Assembly: GCA_029938115.1 (NCBI GenBank)
Contig: JAPYOP010000001.1
Span: 62,001-126,000, forward strand
Length of the DNA: 64,000 nt
Reading direction: 5' to 3'
Origin: Colwellia sp.
Lineage (GTDB): Bacteria; Pseudomonadota; Gammaproteobacteria; Enterobacterales; Alteromonadaceae
Of this stretch, positions 36,471 to 46,505 are shown piece after piece. The notes under the pieces are model-generated. The model was not told the DNA's origin, made no database searches, and was given only the letters and a program-made list of their open reading frames with translations. A program made the translations under genes and the position numbers. Position 1 is the first letter of the stretch, and each line of letters begins with the position of its first letter.

Positions 36471-37820
36471 CTAAAAAGTCAATTTAAACAAAGCACCTTG
36501 CTGAACATTTTTTTCTAGTTTCACCGTACCGCCATGAGCAATCATCACCTGACGAGTTAATGCTAAGCCAACACCTGAACCATCATTTTTAGTAGTGAAA
36601 AATGGGACAAATATCTTTTGGATTAGTTCTTTAGGTATGCCAACTCCGTTGTCTTTAACCTCAATAACTACATGACCACGTTTATTTAAGAAAGCACTTA
36701 GAGATATTTCTGCCTCGGTGACACCATCAACGGCTTGTTCAGCATTTTTTAATAAGTTGATCAACATATGTTCTACCATGTCGGTATCAACATTAAACGT
36801 TAATTCAGTCGGGTTAACATCAAGGTTAAAGCGAATTTTTTTGTCAGACCAATGTTGAGTTGTAATTGAACTAACTTGAACAAAAATATCATTTAATTTC
36901 ACCAACTTTCTGCTTGGCGATTGTAGTCTCGTTAATTGTCGATAACGTCCAACAAAATTCATTAAGCCGTCGCTACGACGGGCAACAGTTTGTATTGCAT
37001 CTGTCACATCGCTTAATTCTTCACTGACATCACTCTTTGTTAATTTCGTTTCAACATCAGCTAATAAATCTACTGCTGTTTTTGCTAAAGAAGCAACAGG
37101 AGTAATGCTGTTCATTATTTCATGTGTGAGTACCCGCACTAAATCTTGCCAAGCTTGCAACTGAGCGCCATCTAATTCATTTTGAATGTCTTGCATACTG
37201 AGTAATTTTTCTTGCTTTCCTGCAATAACAATTTGTGTTGCTGAAATAGTTAATTGCTGTTCCATGGCATCAACTTCGAAAGTGACTAAGCGGCGTTCCC
37301 CTGCTTGAACGTCTGTTAAGTGTTGAGCAAAGTCATCGCCAAATTGGTTTAAATCCCTTAAATAATCAACAGCGTTGGCACCAAATAAGCGTCGAGCGCT
37401 GTTGTTCCATAAGGTGACCTTTCCTTGAGAGTGAATACTAATTAGTGGTACGGGAACATGTTCAATTATCGCTTTAAGGTGAATTAATTCCTCAGCTTGG
37501 CTTGCTCTATTCGTTTGGAAGTTTTTCAAAATATTTGAAAATTCATAGCCTAATTCACTAAAACCGGCACCTAAACCTTTTAATTCAAATCGTTGTGAAA
37601 AATCAGCATACCGAGCAGCATTGAGAAATCTGGTCAGCTCAATATTGGTTTTTTCAATGTATCTAAAAGCAGAAATACATTGAACAATTAACACCAATGT
37701 CAGTATTAAAGTATTGGCATAATAACCTGATGTTGAAAGCAAGTAAGTGAGTCCTAATAATGTCACCATTATCAGTATTGTTTGAATAGCTATCATTAAG
37801 GAGAATCGTTTAAAAACCAT
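36471..37820 (-). CDS. Sensor histidine kinase of an NtrBC-type pair
   Basis: 449-residue membrane kinase. Two N-terminal helices (about 8-28 and 34-52) are followed by a PAS-like sensor region (about 115-220) and a kinase core: H-box LTHEIMNSITPVASL, N-box NLLKNAEQAV, G1 DNGVGIPKEL and G2 GSGVGLALTRQV. There is almost no periplasmic loop, so it probably senses a signal in or near the membrane. Its start overlaps the end of the response-regulator gene by 11 bases, so the two are translated together. It likely controls the divergent efflux operon. Confidence 0.9.
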   Translation of the reverse strand: MVFKRFSLMIAIQTILIMVTLLGLTYLLSTSGYYANTLILTLVLIVQCISAFRYIEKTNIELTRFLNAARYADFSQRFELKGLGAGFSELGYEFSNILKNFQTNRASQAEELIHLKAIIEHVPVPLISIHSQGKVTLWNNSARRLFGANAVDYLRDLNQFGDDFAQHLTDVQAGERRLVTFEVDAMEQQLTISATQIVIAGKQEKLLSMQDIQNELDGAQLQAWQDLVRVLTHEIMNSITPVASLAKTAVDLLADVETKLTKSDVSEELSDVTDAIQTVARRSDGLMNFVGRYRQLTRLQSPSRKLVKLNDIFVQVSSITTQHWSDKKIRFNLDVNPTELTFNVDTDMVEHMLINLLKNAEQAVDGVTEAEISLSAFLNKRGHVVIEVKDNGVGIPKELIQKIFVPFFTTKNDGSGVGLALTRQVMIAHGGTVKLEKNVQQGALFKLTF

Positions 37821-39234
37821 ATTTTTCCATCCTCCTGTACAGCGCAGCTCTTGTTAAGCCCAAGTCTTTAGCCGCATGACTAATATTAAAATGATGTTTT
37901 TTAAGTGCTTGCTCAACCGTGCCTTTTTCTAAGCGCTCTAAATTTAGATCGGTGTTTTCTATTTCATTACTCACGGGTTTATTTGCTTGCTTATAAATTA
38001 CTTCTTCAATGCTTTGATTACTATAACCATCCAGCTGAAAATCAATCGGCTCAAGCAAAGGGTGTTGAGATAAAATAATGGCTCTTTCAATGGCATGTCT
38101 CAAGGCTCTGATATTACCCGGCCATGAATATTTCACAATAGCTTCAAGCGCTTGTGTGGAAATTGATTTTTCATGCTTGCCATATTTATGACGATAGAAT
38201 TGGGTGTAATGATTAGCCAAAGTCTCTATATCAGCGCTGCGTTCTCTTAATGGTGGCAAATTTATTTCTACGGTATTTAAACGAAATAGTAAATCTTGCC
38301 TAAATTTTGCTTTATCTGCTAAATCCTGTTTGCTGATATTGGTTGCAGTGATAACTCGGACATCAAAAGGAATAGCAGAATTAGAGCCTAAAGGCGTTAC
38401 CGTACGTTGTTCAAGTACGGTGAGTAATTTGGCTTGCAAATGCAATGGCAAATTGCCTATTTCATCAAGGAACAGTGTGCCACCGCTAGCCGCTTTTAGT
38501 CGGCCTACGCGGTTTTCTCGCGCGCCAGTAAAAGCCCCCTTTTGATGACCAAACAATTCACTTTCAAATAAAGATTCAGAAATTGCGCCTAAATCAATCG
38601 ACATAAAGACATTATCACTGCGCAAGCTTTGCGCATGTAATTCCCGTGCAACTAATTCCTTTCCTGTGCCATTTTCACCTAATATCAACACATTAGCATC
38701 GGTTGGGGCACAGCGTTCAATTAATGACAAAACAGTTGCCATAGCGGGCGAATGGCCAAGTAATTGTTGGCCATTATGGCTGGCAGATACTTGTGCTAAT
38801 ACCTTATTGGTCTTTTTTAGCTCACTTGCTTCGCGACGAGATTTACCTAATTTTACCGCTGAGGATAGGGTTGCGACCACTTTTTCATTTTGCCATGGTT
38901 TAGCAATAAAATCGCTAGCGCCAAGTTTCATCGCTTTAACTGCCACATGAATACCACCGTGTGCTGTTATCATAATCACCACCGCTTGAGGGTCAATGTT
39001 GATGATTTTTTCCAGCCATAAATAGCCTTGTTTGCCGCTACTTTCTCCGGGGCCAAAATTCATGTCGAGCAAAATGGCATCAAAAGTTTGTTCACTCAGT
39101 AATTGAGGAATATTTTCTGGCTGGCTGCAGGTAAGTACATTTGAAAAATGTCGTTTTAGTAATAATTTTCCCGCAATTAAAATATCTTGATCATCATCAA
39201 CGATGAGAATAGTGCCTTCTTGTTTCACATGCAT
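37810..39234 (-). CDS. Sigma-54-dependent response regulator (NtrC type)
   Basis: Receiver domain (ILIVDDDQD, phosphorylated Asp in AILLDMNFG, Lys in FIAKPW), then a AAA+ domain with Walker A GENGTGKELVARELH, the sigma-54-contact loop GQKGAFTGA and Walker B GGTLFLDEIGN. A Fis-type helix-turn-helix ends the protein (NISHAAKDLGLTRAALYRRM). The frame opens at 39309, but ATG 39234 with TAAGGA just upstream is the likely start (474 residues). A longer version would run through the operator repeats. It probably binds the three repeats at 39258-39318. Confidence 0.92.
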   Translation of the reverse strand: MHVKQEGTILIVDDDQDILIAGKLLLKRHFSNVLTCSQPENIPQLLSEQTFDAILLDMNFGPGESSGKQGYLWLEKIINIDPQAVVIMITAHGGIHVAVKAMKLGASDFIAKPWQNEKVVATLSSAVKLGKSRREASELKKTNKVLAQVSASHNGQQLLGHSPAMATVLSLIERCAPTDANVLILGENGTGKELVARELHAQSLRSDNVFMSIDLGAISESLFESELFGHQKGAFTGARENRVGRLKAASGGTLFLDEIGNLPLHLQAKLLTVLEQRTVTPLGSNSAIPFDVRVITATNISKQDLADKAKFRQDLLFRLNTVEINLPPLRERSADIETLANHYTQFYRHKYGKHEKSISTQALEAIVKYSWPGNIRALRHAIERAIILSQHPLLEPIDFQLDGYSNQSIEEVIYKQANKPVSNEIENTDLNLERLEKGTVEQALKKHHFNISHAAKDLGLTRAALYRRMEKYGF

Positions 39235-39257
39235 CCTTAGGTATTGCCGTGCTTTAC

Positions 39258-39318
39258 TGTTCAATATCGTACACCGAGTGTTCATAAACGTACAGCTATT
39301 AGTGTTCAATAATGTACA
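39258..39318. promoter_or_regulatory. Three 16-bp operator repeats (putative enhancer sites)
   Basis: TGTTCAATATCGTACA (39258-39273), TGTTCATAAACGTACA (39279-39294) and TGTTCAATAATGTACA (39303-39318). Each is an imperfect 6-4-6 palindrome (TGTTCA / GTACA-type halves). Spacing is 21 and 24 bases, about two helical turns. They lie 40-100 bases upstream of a sigma-54 promoter, where NtrC-type activators bind. Confidence 0.75.
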
Positions 39319-39357
39319 TTAATGTAAAATACCACTATAAATCAATGGTTTGTTTTT

Positions 39358-39373
39358 TGGCGTGACAATTGCT
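39358..39373 (+). promoter_or_regulatory. Sigma-54 (-24/-12) promoter
   Basis: TGGCGT-GACAA-TTGCT fits TGGCAC-N5-TTGCW, with the invariant GG and GC pairs correctly spaced by ten bases and two mismatches in the -24 box. It faces the efflux operon and lies downstream of the three activator repeats. Confidence 0.75.
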
Positions 39374-39413
39374 ATATACAGAATATGGAAGTACTACAAC
39401 GATAAAACTCTTG

Positions 39414-40739
39414 ATGAAAAGTTCAGTTAAATCAATTAATTCTCAAAAACCCATACCAAGGGTGACGAAAAGCAGCGCAAGTGTTTCTGGCGTCGCGATG
39501 GATAAGAAAATTGTGCGAGCAGATAAACGCTTACAACGATTTTTATGGATCACCGTTATTATCATGGCTAGTGCATGGGTTATTTATCAGTTAATGATTG
39601 TTAATAGCGTGAAATCATTAACGGTAAATACCAAACAAATTACCGTTTCAATTGTTGGTAAGGGCACCTTTGAAGATTTCCTTCCTGTGCGTGCGCAAGT
39701 AAAACCCGCGAAAACTTTGTATTTAGATGCTATTGAAGGTGGTCGAGTTGAGCGAATATTAGTTGAAGACGGTGCGCATTTAAAGGCCGGTGATTTAATT
39801 GTTGAATTATCTAATGCCTCATTACAGTTAAATGTATTAGGTAACGAAGCACGGGTAGCGGAGCAATTAAATAATATGCGCACTATTGAGTTGAATCTTG
39901 AACAAAATCGTTTGCAGCATAAACGTAATTTAATTGATATTGATTATCAAATAAAAATACTTAAACGTCAGTTGTCGCGAGAACAGGAGTTAGTTAAAAG
40001 TGGTGCTGTAGCGCAAACCAAGTTTGATGATACTCGCGATACACTACAGTGGTACCAAAACCGTTTAGCAATTACCTTAGAAAGCCAAGCTTCAGATAAT
40101 AAAATGCAAGCTGAGCAACTTAAATTTTTGAGGGAAACCAGTAAACGTTTAGAAAGTAACTTAGGTATTTCACAGCAGAATTTAGATAATATGAATGTTA
40201 AAGCGCCGGTTGATGGTAAGTTATCTGGCTTTAATGTTGAAGTAGGTCAGAGCATCGGGCGAGGCGAACGCTTAGGGCAAATAGATACCCCTGATGATTA
40301 TAAGTTAACCGCTAATATTGATGAATTTTATCTAGGTCGCGTTGATTTAGAGCAAGAAGCGCAATTTAAAGATTATTTACTAAAAATATCAAAAATCTAT
40401 CCTCAAGTGAAAAATGGTCAGTTTCAAGTAGATTTCAAATTTTCTAAAGAACAGCCCAAAGCTATTCGTCGTGGGCAAACCGTTTCGTTAAAACTCACCT
40501 TAGGTGATGCCAAAGAGGCGACACTACTTTCTAATGGCGCCTTTTTTCAAGATACCGGTGGTCATTGGGTTTTCGTCGTCAGTGAAGTAAATAACGAAGC
40601 ACTAAGGCGAGAAATTCGTCTAGGGCGTCGGAACAGCCAATATGTTGAAGTGCTGAGTGGTCTTGAAGTCGGCGAGCAAGTCATAACTAGTTCATATAGC
40701 ACATATAAAGATATAGAGCGTCTTGGCATAGATTTGTAG
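39414..40739 (+). CDS. HlyD/MacA-type periplasmic adaptor
   Basis: Membrane-fusion protein linking an inner-membrane ABC exporter to the outer membrane. There is an N-terminal anchor (FLWITVIIMASAWVIYQLM), a biotinyl-lipoyl-like half-motif (LDAIEGGRVERILVEDGAHL, KAGDLIVELSN), a coiled-coil hairpin (about 145-235), the returning half-motif and a beta-barrel. The frame opens at 39369, within the -12 promoter element, so translation must start downstream. ATG 39414 is preferred and ATG 39498 is possible. First gene of the efflux operon. Confidence 0.88.
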   Translation: MKSSVKSINSQKPIPRVTKSSASVSGVAMDKKIVRADKRLQRFLWITVIIMASAWVIYQLMIVNSVKSLTVNTKQITVSIVGKGTFEDFLPVRAQVKPAKTLYLDAIEGGRVERILVEDGAHLKAGDLIVELSNASLQLNVLGNEARVAEQLNNMRTIELNLEQNRLQHKRNLIDIDYQIKILKRQLSREQELVKSGAVAQTKFDDTRDTLQWYQNRLAITLESQASDNKMQAEQLKFLRETSKRLESNLGISQQNLDNMNVKAPVDGKLSGFNVEVGQSIGRGERLGQIDTPDDYKLTANIDEFYLGRVDLEQEAQFKDYLLKISKIYPQVKNGQFQVDFKFSKEQPKAIRRGQTVSLKLTLGDAKEATLLSNGAFFQDTGGHWVFVVSEVNNEALRREIRLGRRNSQYVEVLSGLEVGEQVITSSYSTYKDIERLGIDL

Positions 40740-40844
40740 GTTGATGCTTGCCTAAATGGATATAGCAATAATGCAGAATTCATGTGGTCGGGTTTCGACA
40801 GATTTCATTTTGTCGGGCCTCGTTGCACTCGTGCCGATCTACAA
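40734..40844. repeat. Family A intergenic repeat, copy 5
   Basis: TTGTAG (40735-40740, overlapping the adaptor stop) pairs with CTACAA (40839-40844). Inside are GTCGGG and TGTCGGGCC segments with inverted partners. It lies within the efflux operon between the adaptor and the ATPase gene. Confidence 0.45.
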
Positions 40845-40951
40845 GTGACCTGAAAAAACATAGGAGATTAATGTCATTTTCTAACTGACATCAATCAAGT
40901 CAACCCAATTAACTAAAAATGAATAACAGTAATAAACATAAGGATGTAAAC

Positions 40952-41632
40952 ATGATTAAGCTCAACAATCTTTCAAGAACCTATCAAACGGATGAAGTTG
41001 AAACAGCGGCATTAAGTGGCGTTAATATTGAAATTGAACAGGGTGAGTTTGTCGCTATTATGGGACCTTCCGGTTGCGGAAAATCGACCTTACTTAATAT
41101 TCTTGGCATGTTAGACAATCCCTCTCAAGGGCAGTACTTGTTTAGTGACGAAGACATTTCAAATTATTCAGAAGCCAAATTGGCTAATATTCGTAAACAA
41201 AATATTGGTTTTATCTTTCAAAGTTTTAATTTAATTGAAGAGTTATCTGTAGAAGAAAACATTGAGCTAGCGCTGCTTTATCACAATATTCCTACCGCTG
41301 AACGTAAAGAAAAGGTGATTAAAGTAATGGATAAAGTAGGCATAGCTCATCGTGCTAAACACATGCCAAATCAATTATCGGGTGGACAACAACAACGAGT
41401 TGCTGTGGCACGTGCCGTGGTTGGTAATCAAGCAATTATATTGGCGGATGAGCCCACGGGAAATTTAGACAGTGTTCACGGGCAAGAAGTGATGGAAATG
41501 CTGCGAGCATTAAATGAAGAAGGCACCACTATTATTATGGTTACTCACAGCGCAGCGCATGCGGGTTATGCTCGTAGAACAATTAACTTGTTTGATGGTA
41601 GCGTAATGACTGAAAACGTACGAGCAGCGTAA
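40952..41632 (+). CDS. ABC transporter ATPase (MacB/LolD type)
   Basis: ATP-hydrolysing subunit with Walker A GPSGCGKSTLLNILGML, signature LSGGQQQRVAVARA, Walker B AIILADEPTGNLD and the switch His in MVTHSAAHA. The sequence is of the MacB/LolD/FtsE class that pairs with FtsX-fold permeases. The frame opens at 40919, but ATG 40952 with AAGGATGTAAAC gives the standard N-terminus (MIKLNNLSRTY). The permease gene follows after 13 bases. Confidence 0.92.
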   Translation: MIKLNNLSRTYQTDEVETAALSGVNIEIEQGEFVAIMGPSGCGKSTLLNILGMLDNPSQGQYLFSDEDISNYSEAKLANIRKQNIGFIFQSFNLIEELSVEENIELALLYHNIPTAERKEKVIKVMDKVGIAHRAKHMPNQLSGGQQQRVAVARAVVGNQAIILADEPTGNLDSVHGQEVMEMLRALNEEGTTIIMVTHSAAHAGYARRTINLFDGSVMTENVRAA

Positions 41633-41645
41633 AGGAGTGGCTTAA

Positions 41646-44105
41646 ATGTTTAAAAATTATTTTAAAATAGCGATGCGAAATTTAGTTAATAACCGTCTTT
41701 ATAGCGCCATAAATATTTTTGGTTTAGCAGTAGGCTTAGGGGCTTGCCTACTGCTCTTTTTATTTATTAATGATGAAACTCACTTTGATCAGTTTTGGAC
41801 TGATGCAGATAAAATATATCGTGCTGAATCTCTTATTCAAAGCCCAGGCCGAGGCCCTTATGGGCAAGGGTTTACTTCAGGTAAAACACGATCAACATTA
41901 TTAAATTATTTTCCACAAGAAATAGAGAGTGCAACTCGTTTTCATCAAGAATATCCTATCATTCAGGTAGGTGATAAAGTGTTTGAAGAGCCTCTTTATT
42001 TAACCGATGCGGATACGGCTGATATCTTTGATATTGAGGTGTTAAAAGGCGACTTAAAGCAAACCTTAAGTGACAATCGCTCAATTGCTTTATCAAAAGA
42101 GTTGGCAATAAAATATTACGGTAATATTGATGTGTTAGGGCAAGTACTCACTATCGCACAAAATAATAGCAAACATGATTATCGGGTCGGTGCGGTTTAT
42201 AAAAAGTTACCACACAATACCGTAATATCGTTTAATGCCTTAATTAAAATAAACGAAGATGATTTTAAAGATCAACCTTGGATGTTTGATAATTGGGCGT
42301 CTCCAAATACGGTAACCTATTTTAAACTTAAACCTAATGTTGACATTTCAGCCATTAATAGCCGTTTAGTATCCTTGGTTGAAGACAATGTTTCAGTACC
42401 TGAATATTGGGCTGATCAATTTAGTGAAGCCACTGAGTTTATTAGTTTTAGCACATTACCAATATCAAAGATTTATTTATCCTATGCTGGTGTTAGCAAT
42501 AACATCACCATTTTTGGCTCTATTGCCTTACTGATTTTAGTGATTGCTTGCATTAATTTTACTAATTTATCTATTGCTAAATCAACTCGCAGGGCACGAG
42601 AAGTGGCGATGAGAAAAGTGGTTGGCGCTTCTAGAAAACAGTTAATTGTGCAGTTTTTGGGTGAAACTATTGTTATCGCGTTTATTGCCTTAATTGTCGG
42701 TGTTGCTTTAGTTGAGCTAGCGCTACCCGCTTATAATAATTTCCTTGGACGTGAATTACAAATAGGCTATCGCGACCCATTTACTATAGTCATTATGCTA
42801 GCTTTAGTGCTTTTTGCTGGCATTGTTGGTGGTATATATCCGGCATTAATTTTATCAAGTTTCCGGCCTGCGGCTATTTTAAAAACCAATAAAGCCATTA
42901 CCGCTTCAAGTGGTTTTACCTTTAGTAATTTATTAGTGATTTTTCAATTTATAGTTTCAATCAGTTTGATTATTTGCGCTGTGGTCATGTACGCACAACG
43001 TGAACATGCAGCCAACATGGAACTAGGGTTTGATAAGGATCATATTGTTATTTTACATGGTGTTGGTCGGGAAACACTCATACCAAGGCAGCAAACCATT
43101 CGAGAGCAACTTAAAAAATTACCCAATATAAATTCGGCTACGTATATCCATATGTTTCCGGCAACAGGTGCCAGTAGAACCGGTACTATCACCGTAACGG
43201 GAGATAAAAACTTAACTAAGCATATTGTTGCTTTTAAAGATATTGATGCTGATTATCAAAATACTTTCAACGTAAAACTATTGGCAGGGCGAATTTTTAA
43301 TAAAGAGATAGGCCGTGACAAAATGCCTACTAATGAGCAGTGGGAGAACGATCCAGGGCCGTTTGAAAGTAATATTATAATTAATGAGTTAGCAATAAAG
43401 CAGTTAGGGTTGGGCGATAAACCAGCAGATGCATTAGGTAAAATATTAGAGTTTCCAGATAGTAAAAAGTTGTATGCCACTGTTGTCGGCGTGTTTTCTA
43501 ACATAAATTACCGCACTACACGTGAAGCACAACAACCGGAACTGTATATGCAAAATACTGCAGGCGCTGGTTTTCTCGCTGTACGCTTTAATGGCTCACC
43601 CATTGCAGTAGAAAAAATATTAAAAGATTATTGGCAAGAGAATATTACCGATGTGCCGTTTGTGCGCACCTTTGTTGATGAATTAGTACAGGGGCAGTTT
43701 AGAGGAGAACAACGCATGTCATTTATGCTAGCTGTTGCTTCAAGCATTGCCGTTTTTGTAGCCTGCATGGGACTATTTGGTTTGGCAAGTTTTACCGCGG
43801 AACGCCGTACTAAAGAGATAGGCTTGCGTAAGGTTATGGGCGCGAATGTTAGTGATATTGTTAAATTATTAGTTTGGCAGTTTTCTAAGCCGGTATTGAT
43901 TGCTAGCGTTGCTGCCAGTTTACTCTCATTTTTCTTGATGGCTAAGTGGTTAGACGATTTTCCATATCGAATTGAACTTTGGGTTATTATTCCTATTTGC
44001 TTTGCCGCTAGCCTTTGTGCAACTTTGATGGCTTGGTTAACTATTGGCGGTAATGCCTTTAAAGTAGCTCGCGCTAGGCCCGTTAAAGCATTACGCACGG
44101 AATAA
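41646..44105 (+). CDS. MacB-like ABC permease with two FtsX domains
   Basis: 819-residue permease. It has a first helix at about 20-40, a MacB-type periplasmic domain (about 45-285) and an FtsX core with three helices (about 285-415). A fourth helix and a second periplasmic domain follow, then a second FtsX core (about 690-805). STRRAREVAMRKVVGAS and AERRTKEIGLRKVMGAN are the paired FtsX signature segments that show the internal duplication. This full-size duplicated form differs from MacB proper, in which one FtsX core is fused to the ATPase. With the adaptor and ATPase it forms a mechanotransmission-type exporter, probably for peptides or a toxic compound. Confidence 0.88.
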   Translation: MFKNYFKIAMRNLVNNRLYSAINIFGLAVGLGACLLLFLFINDETHFDQFWTDADKIYRAESLIQSPGRGPYGQGFTSGKTRSTLLNYFPQEIESATRFHQEYPIIQVGDKVFEEPLYLTDADTADIFDIEVLKGDLKQTLSDNRSIALSKELAIKYYGNIDVLGQVLTIAQNNSKHDYRVGAVYKKLPHNTVISFNALIKINEDDFKDQPWMFDNWASPNTVTYFKLKPNVDISAINSRLVSLVEDNVSVPEYWADQFSEATEFISFSTLPISKIYLSYAGVSNNITIFGSIALLILVIACINFTNLSIAKSTRRAREVAMRKVVGASRKQLIVQFLGETIVIAFIALIVGVALVELALPAYNNFLGRELQIGYRDPFTIVIMLALVLFAGIVGGIYPALILSSFRPAAILKTNKAITASSGFTFSNLLVIFQFIVSISLIICAVVMYAQREHAANMELGFDKDHIVILHGVGRETLIPRQQTIREQLKKLPNINSATYIHMFPATGASRTGTITVTGDKNLTKHIVAFKDIDADYQNTFNVKLLAGRIFNKEIGRDKMPTNEQWENDPGPFESNIIINELAIKQLGLGDKPADALGKILEFPDSKKLYATVVGVFSNINYRTTREAQQPELYMQNTAGAGFLAVRFNGSPIAVEKILKDYWQENITDVPFVRTFVDELVQGQFRGEQRMSFMLAVASSIAVFVACMGLFGLASFTAERRTKEIGLRKVMGANVSDIVKLLVWQFSKPVLIASVAASLLSFFLMAKWLDDFPYRIELWVIIPICFAASLCATLMAWLTIGGNAFKVARARPVKALRTE

Positions 44106-44137
44106 AGACACGATAAGTTCCAAGTTAAATAAAATAG

Positions 44138-44172
44138 AAAAGCCACAAACACTGTAATGCTTGTGGCTTTTT
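44138..44172. terminator. Bidirectional terminator
   Basis: AAAAGCCACAA / TTGTGGCTTTT, 11-bp stem with a 12-base loop, A-rich and T-rich flanks. It separates the convergent permease and M49 peptidase genes. Confidence 0.85.
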
Positions 44173-44194
44173 ATGTGTAGCTTAAAACTCTGTG

Positions 44195-46330
44195 CTAGTT
44201 CAAATAAGGTAACAAACTGTATTCTTTACCGTATTCAAGCATCTGCTCAGAAAAATCACTTGGGTAGCTAATTTTCACATCAATAATTTTACCACCTTGC
44301 TCTCCACCTTCATAAATGGCTTCTAGTTTAGGATTAATAAAACCAGAATAAGGCGCTAAGTTAAGCTTTTTATAACGCTCAATAACTTCCTTGTGCAACT
44401 CTTCATCAACGTTAACGGCATAACCTTCAATGAGTGCTTGACCCGCAGCAAAGTCGCCTTCTGATTTAATACGTTGTAACTCACGTAACAAATCACCAAA
44501 TAAGGTGCGCAGTTTTTGATAATCATTGACAACAAAATAGGTTTTTTCATCACGAACACGCTTTTCGATTACATTATCTTTAGCGCCTTTCTCGAACACC
44601 CAGCTAGCAATTAGCTGACGGTTACGCATATGTGCTTCCTCAATATGTTCACCCAACTTTAAGCGACGAAGTTGTTGCATCATACCGTTGCGAATGTAGC
44701 TATCGTAACTGGCTTTACCTACTTCAAGGCTTGGCATAACGCCCATATCAATGAGTTTTTGATCCATTAAATAATACAAGGCAACTAAATCAGCACGACC
44801 TTCTTCTAAAGCAGAAGAGTATTGCTTTAATGTTTCTTTTGGTGTGCCAACACCTTCGTTGATTTGACCTGAAGCATGACCAATCACTTCGTGTAAATCT
44901 GTGTGCAAGTGCGAAGCTAATGGGCCAAATTCTTTAGCACGTTTCATTTCAGCTTCGTCCCAAGCAAACTCACCTAATGAACCGCCTTTTACGTGGTCAT
45001 AAGCCTCAACTATGTTGGTTAAACTCACTGACTTTGAACCATGCTCAGCACGGATCCAATTGGCGTTAGGTAGATTAATACCGATAGGTGTTGATGGAGA
45101 GGCATCGCCAGATTCAACAACAACCGTAATGGCTTTACCTGTAATACCTTTTACTTCTTTTTTCTTATGAGATTCAACAAGTGGTGAATTATCTTCAAAC
45201 CATTGTGCTTGTAGGGCAATAGCGGCAATAACCTTTGTCGCTTGATGATCTTTCACCGATACTACCGACTCAAATGAACCGCGATAAGCTAACGGATCAT
45301 CGTAAACTTCAATAAAACCGTTTACGACATCGACGTCAGAATTAATATCTTTTACCCACTCAATATTATAAGCATCAAAGTCAGCTAAATCACCGCTACG
45401 GTAATATTTAGCTAATAGCTCAAGTGTCTTTTGCTGTTGCTCATTTTCAGCAACCATTGAAGCTTTATCTAACCAATAAGCAATTTTGGTAATGGCATTG
45501 CCATACATACCGTCAGCTTTGTAAATTTGTTCAACTAGTTTGCCATCAACTTTGGTTAGTTTAGAATTTAATCCCCAAGAAACAGGACGCTTATCATCCT
45601 TGTTAGTTTTTGCTTTGTAAAAGGCTTCAACTTCTGCCTCTGTTACGCCCTCATAATAATTCACCGCAGAGGCAACTACATTGTCAATATCAGCAGATTG
45701 GTCAACCATTTTAGGGGCTATGCTTTTATCAAAAATTATTGGTGTTAACTGAGCAATTAGTTGCTCAGTAGTTTGTTTTATACCATTGGTATTGTGAAGT
45801 GGTAACTTACCTTGTTCTGCAACTGAGTTAATATATTCAGCAAAGCTAGATTGGCTAAACTCAGGCTGAATTTTGGCTGACATATAATGATGATGAATTC
45901 CGTTTGAGAACCAAACACGTTTGGTGTATTCAGCAAATTTAGTGAACTCTTCAGTTGTTTTATCACCTTGATAACCTGTCATCACGGCTTCTAAAGTATG
46001 ACGAATGGTTAGGTTATATTTATAGTTTTGATCCCAAGTCATATCGCGACCAGATAGCGCTGCTTCATATAAATAATAAAGAAGTTCTTTGGTTTCTAGT
46101 GGTAACTCGTTAAAACCAGGAACTTGATAGCGTAATACGCGAATATCAGCGAAACGTTCAGCTTCCCATTTGAATTCACTTACTTGTTTTTCACTTGTTG
46201 ATTTGTGATCAACACTTACTTCTTGTTTAGTTTGTGTGTCAGTTGTTTTTTGTTGCTCTGAACAGGCTGTAATAGCTAAAGAAAAACTCACAGCTAAAGC
46301 AATTTTGCTTGGCTTCTTATTGAATATCAT
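44195..46330 (-). CDS. M49 (dipeptidyl-peptidase III-like) lipoprotein
   Basis: Zinc metallopeptidase of family M49, which releases dipeptides from peptide N-termini. The lipoprotein signal is ALAVSFSLAITAC (Cys23). The zinc and catalytic motif is HEVIGH (the family's HExxGH), with the second-zinc-ligand segment EEGRAD about 40 residues later. Length 711 is normal for the family. Being membrane-anchored outside the cytoplasm, it would trim oligopeptides from extracellular proteins. It is divergent from the collagenase gene across a 237-base gap holding the ATTGTATACATT palindrome, so both may be co-regulated. Confidence 0.88.
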   Translation of the reverse strand: MIFNKKPSKIALAVSFSLAITACSEQQKTTDTQTKQEVSVDHKSTSEKQVSEFKWEAERFADIRVLRYQVPGFNELPLETKELLYYLYEAALSGRDMTWDQNYKYNLTIRHTLEAVMTGYQGDKTTEEFTKFAEYTKRVWFSNGIHHHYMSAKIQPEFSQSSFAEYINSVAEQGKLPLHNTNGIKQTTEQLIAQLTPIIFDKSIAPKMVDQSADIDNVVASAVNYYEGVTEAEVEAFYKAKTNKDDKRPVSWGLNSKLTKVDGKLVEQIYKADGMYGNAITKIAYWLDKASMVAENEQQQKTLELLAKYYRSGDLADFDAYNIEWVKDINSDVDVVNGFIEVYDDPLAYRGSFESVVSVKDHQATKVIAAIALQAQWFEDNSPLVESHKKKEVKGITGKAITVVVESGDASPSTPIGINLPNANWIRAEHGSKSVSLTNIVEAYDHVKGGSLGEFAWDEAEMKRAKEFGPLASHLHTDLHEVIGHASGQINEGVGTPKETLKQYSSALEEGRADLVALYYLMDQKLIDMGVMPSLEVGKASYDSYIRNGMMQQLRRLKLGEHIEEAHMRNRQLIASWVFEKGAKDNVIEKRVRDEKTYFVVNDYQKLRTLFGDLLRELQRIKSEGDFAAGQALIEGYAVNVDEELHKEVIERYKKLNLAPYSGFINPKLEAIYEGGEQGGKIIDVKISYPSDFSEQMLEYGKEYSLLPYLN

Positions 46331-46505
46331 TTTGACGTTCCGATTTTATATTAGTTTTATTATCAATAGATTTAATTATTGCGGGCAATAATTTTAACTA
46401 GAAAAGGTTAACAGTTTGCTAGGGCAAGATATACGAGAGAAAACAAATAAGGTGTTTATTTATGAAAGAGCCTTGAAGGTAATTCGTTTTCCTGAAATTT
46501 ATCGC

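Noticed and set aside
39369-39413. Start of the efflux adaptor at TTG 39369
   Set aside because: It coincides with the -12 element of the sigma-54 promoter and so would lie upstream of the transcription start.
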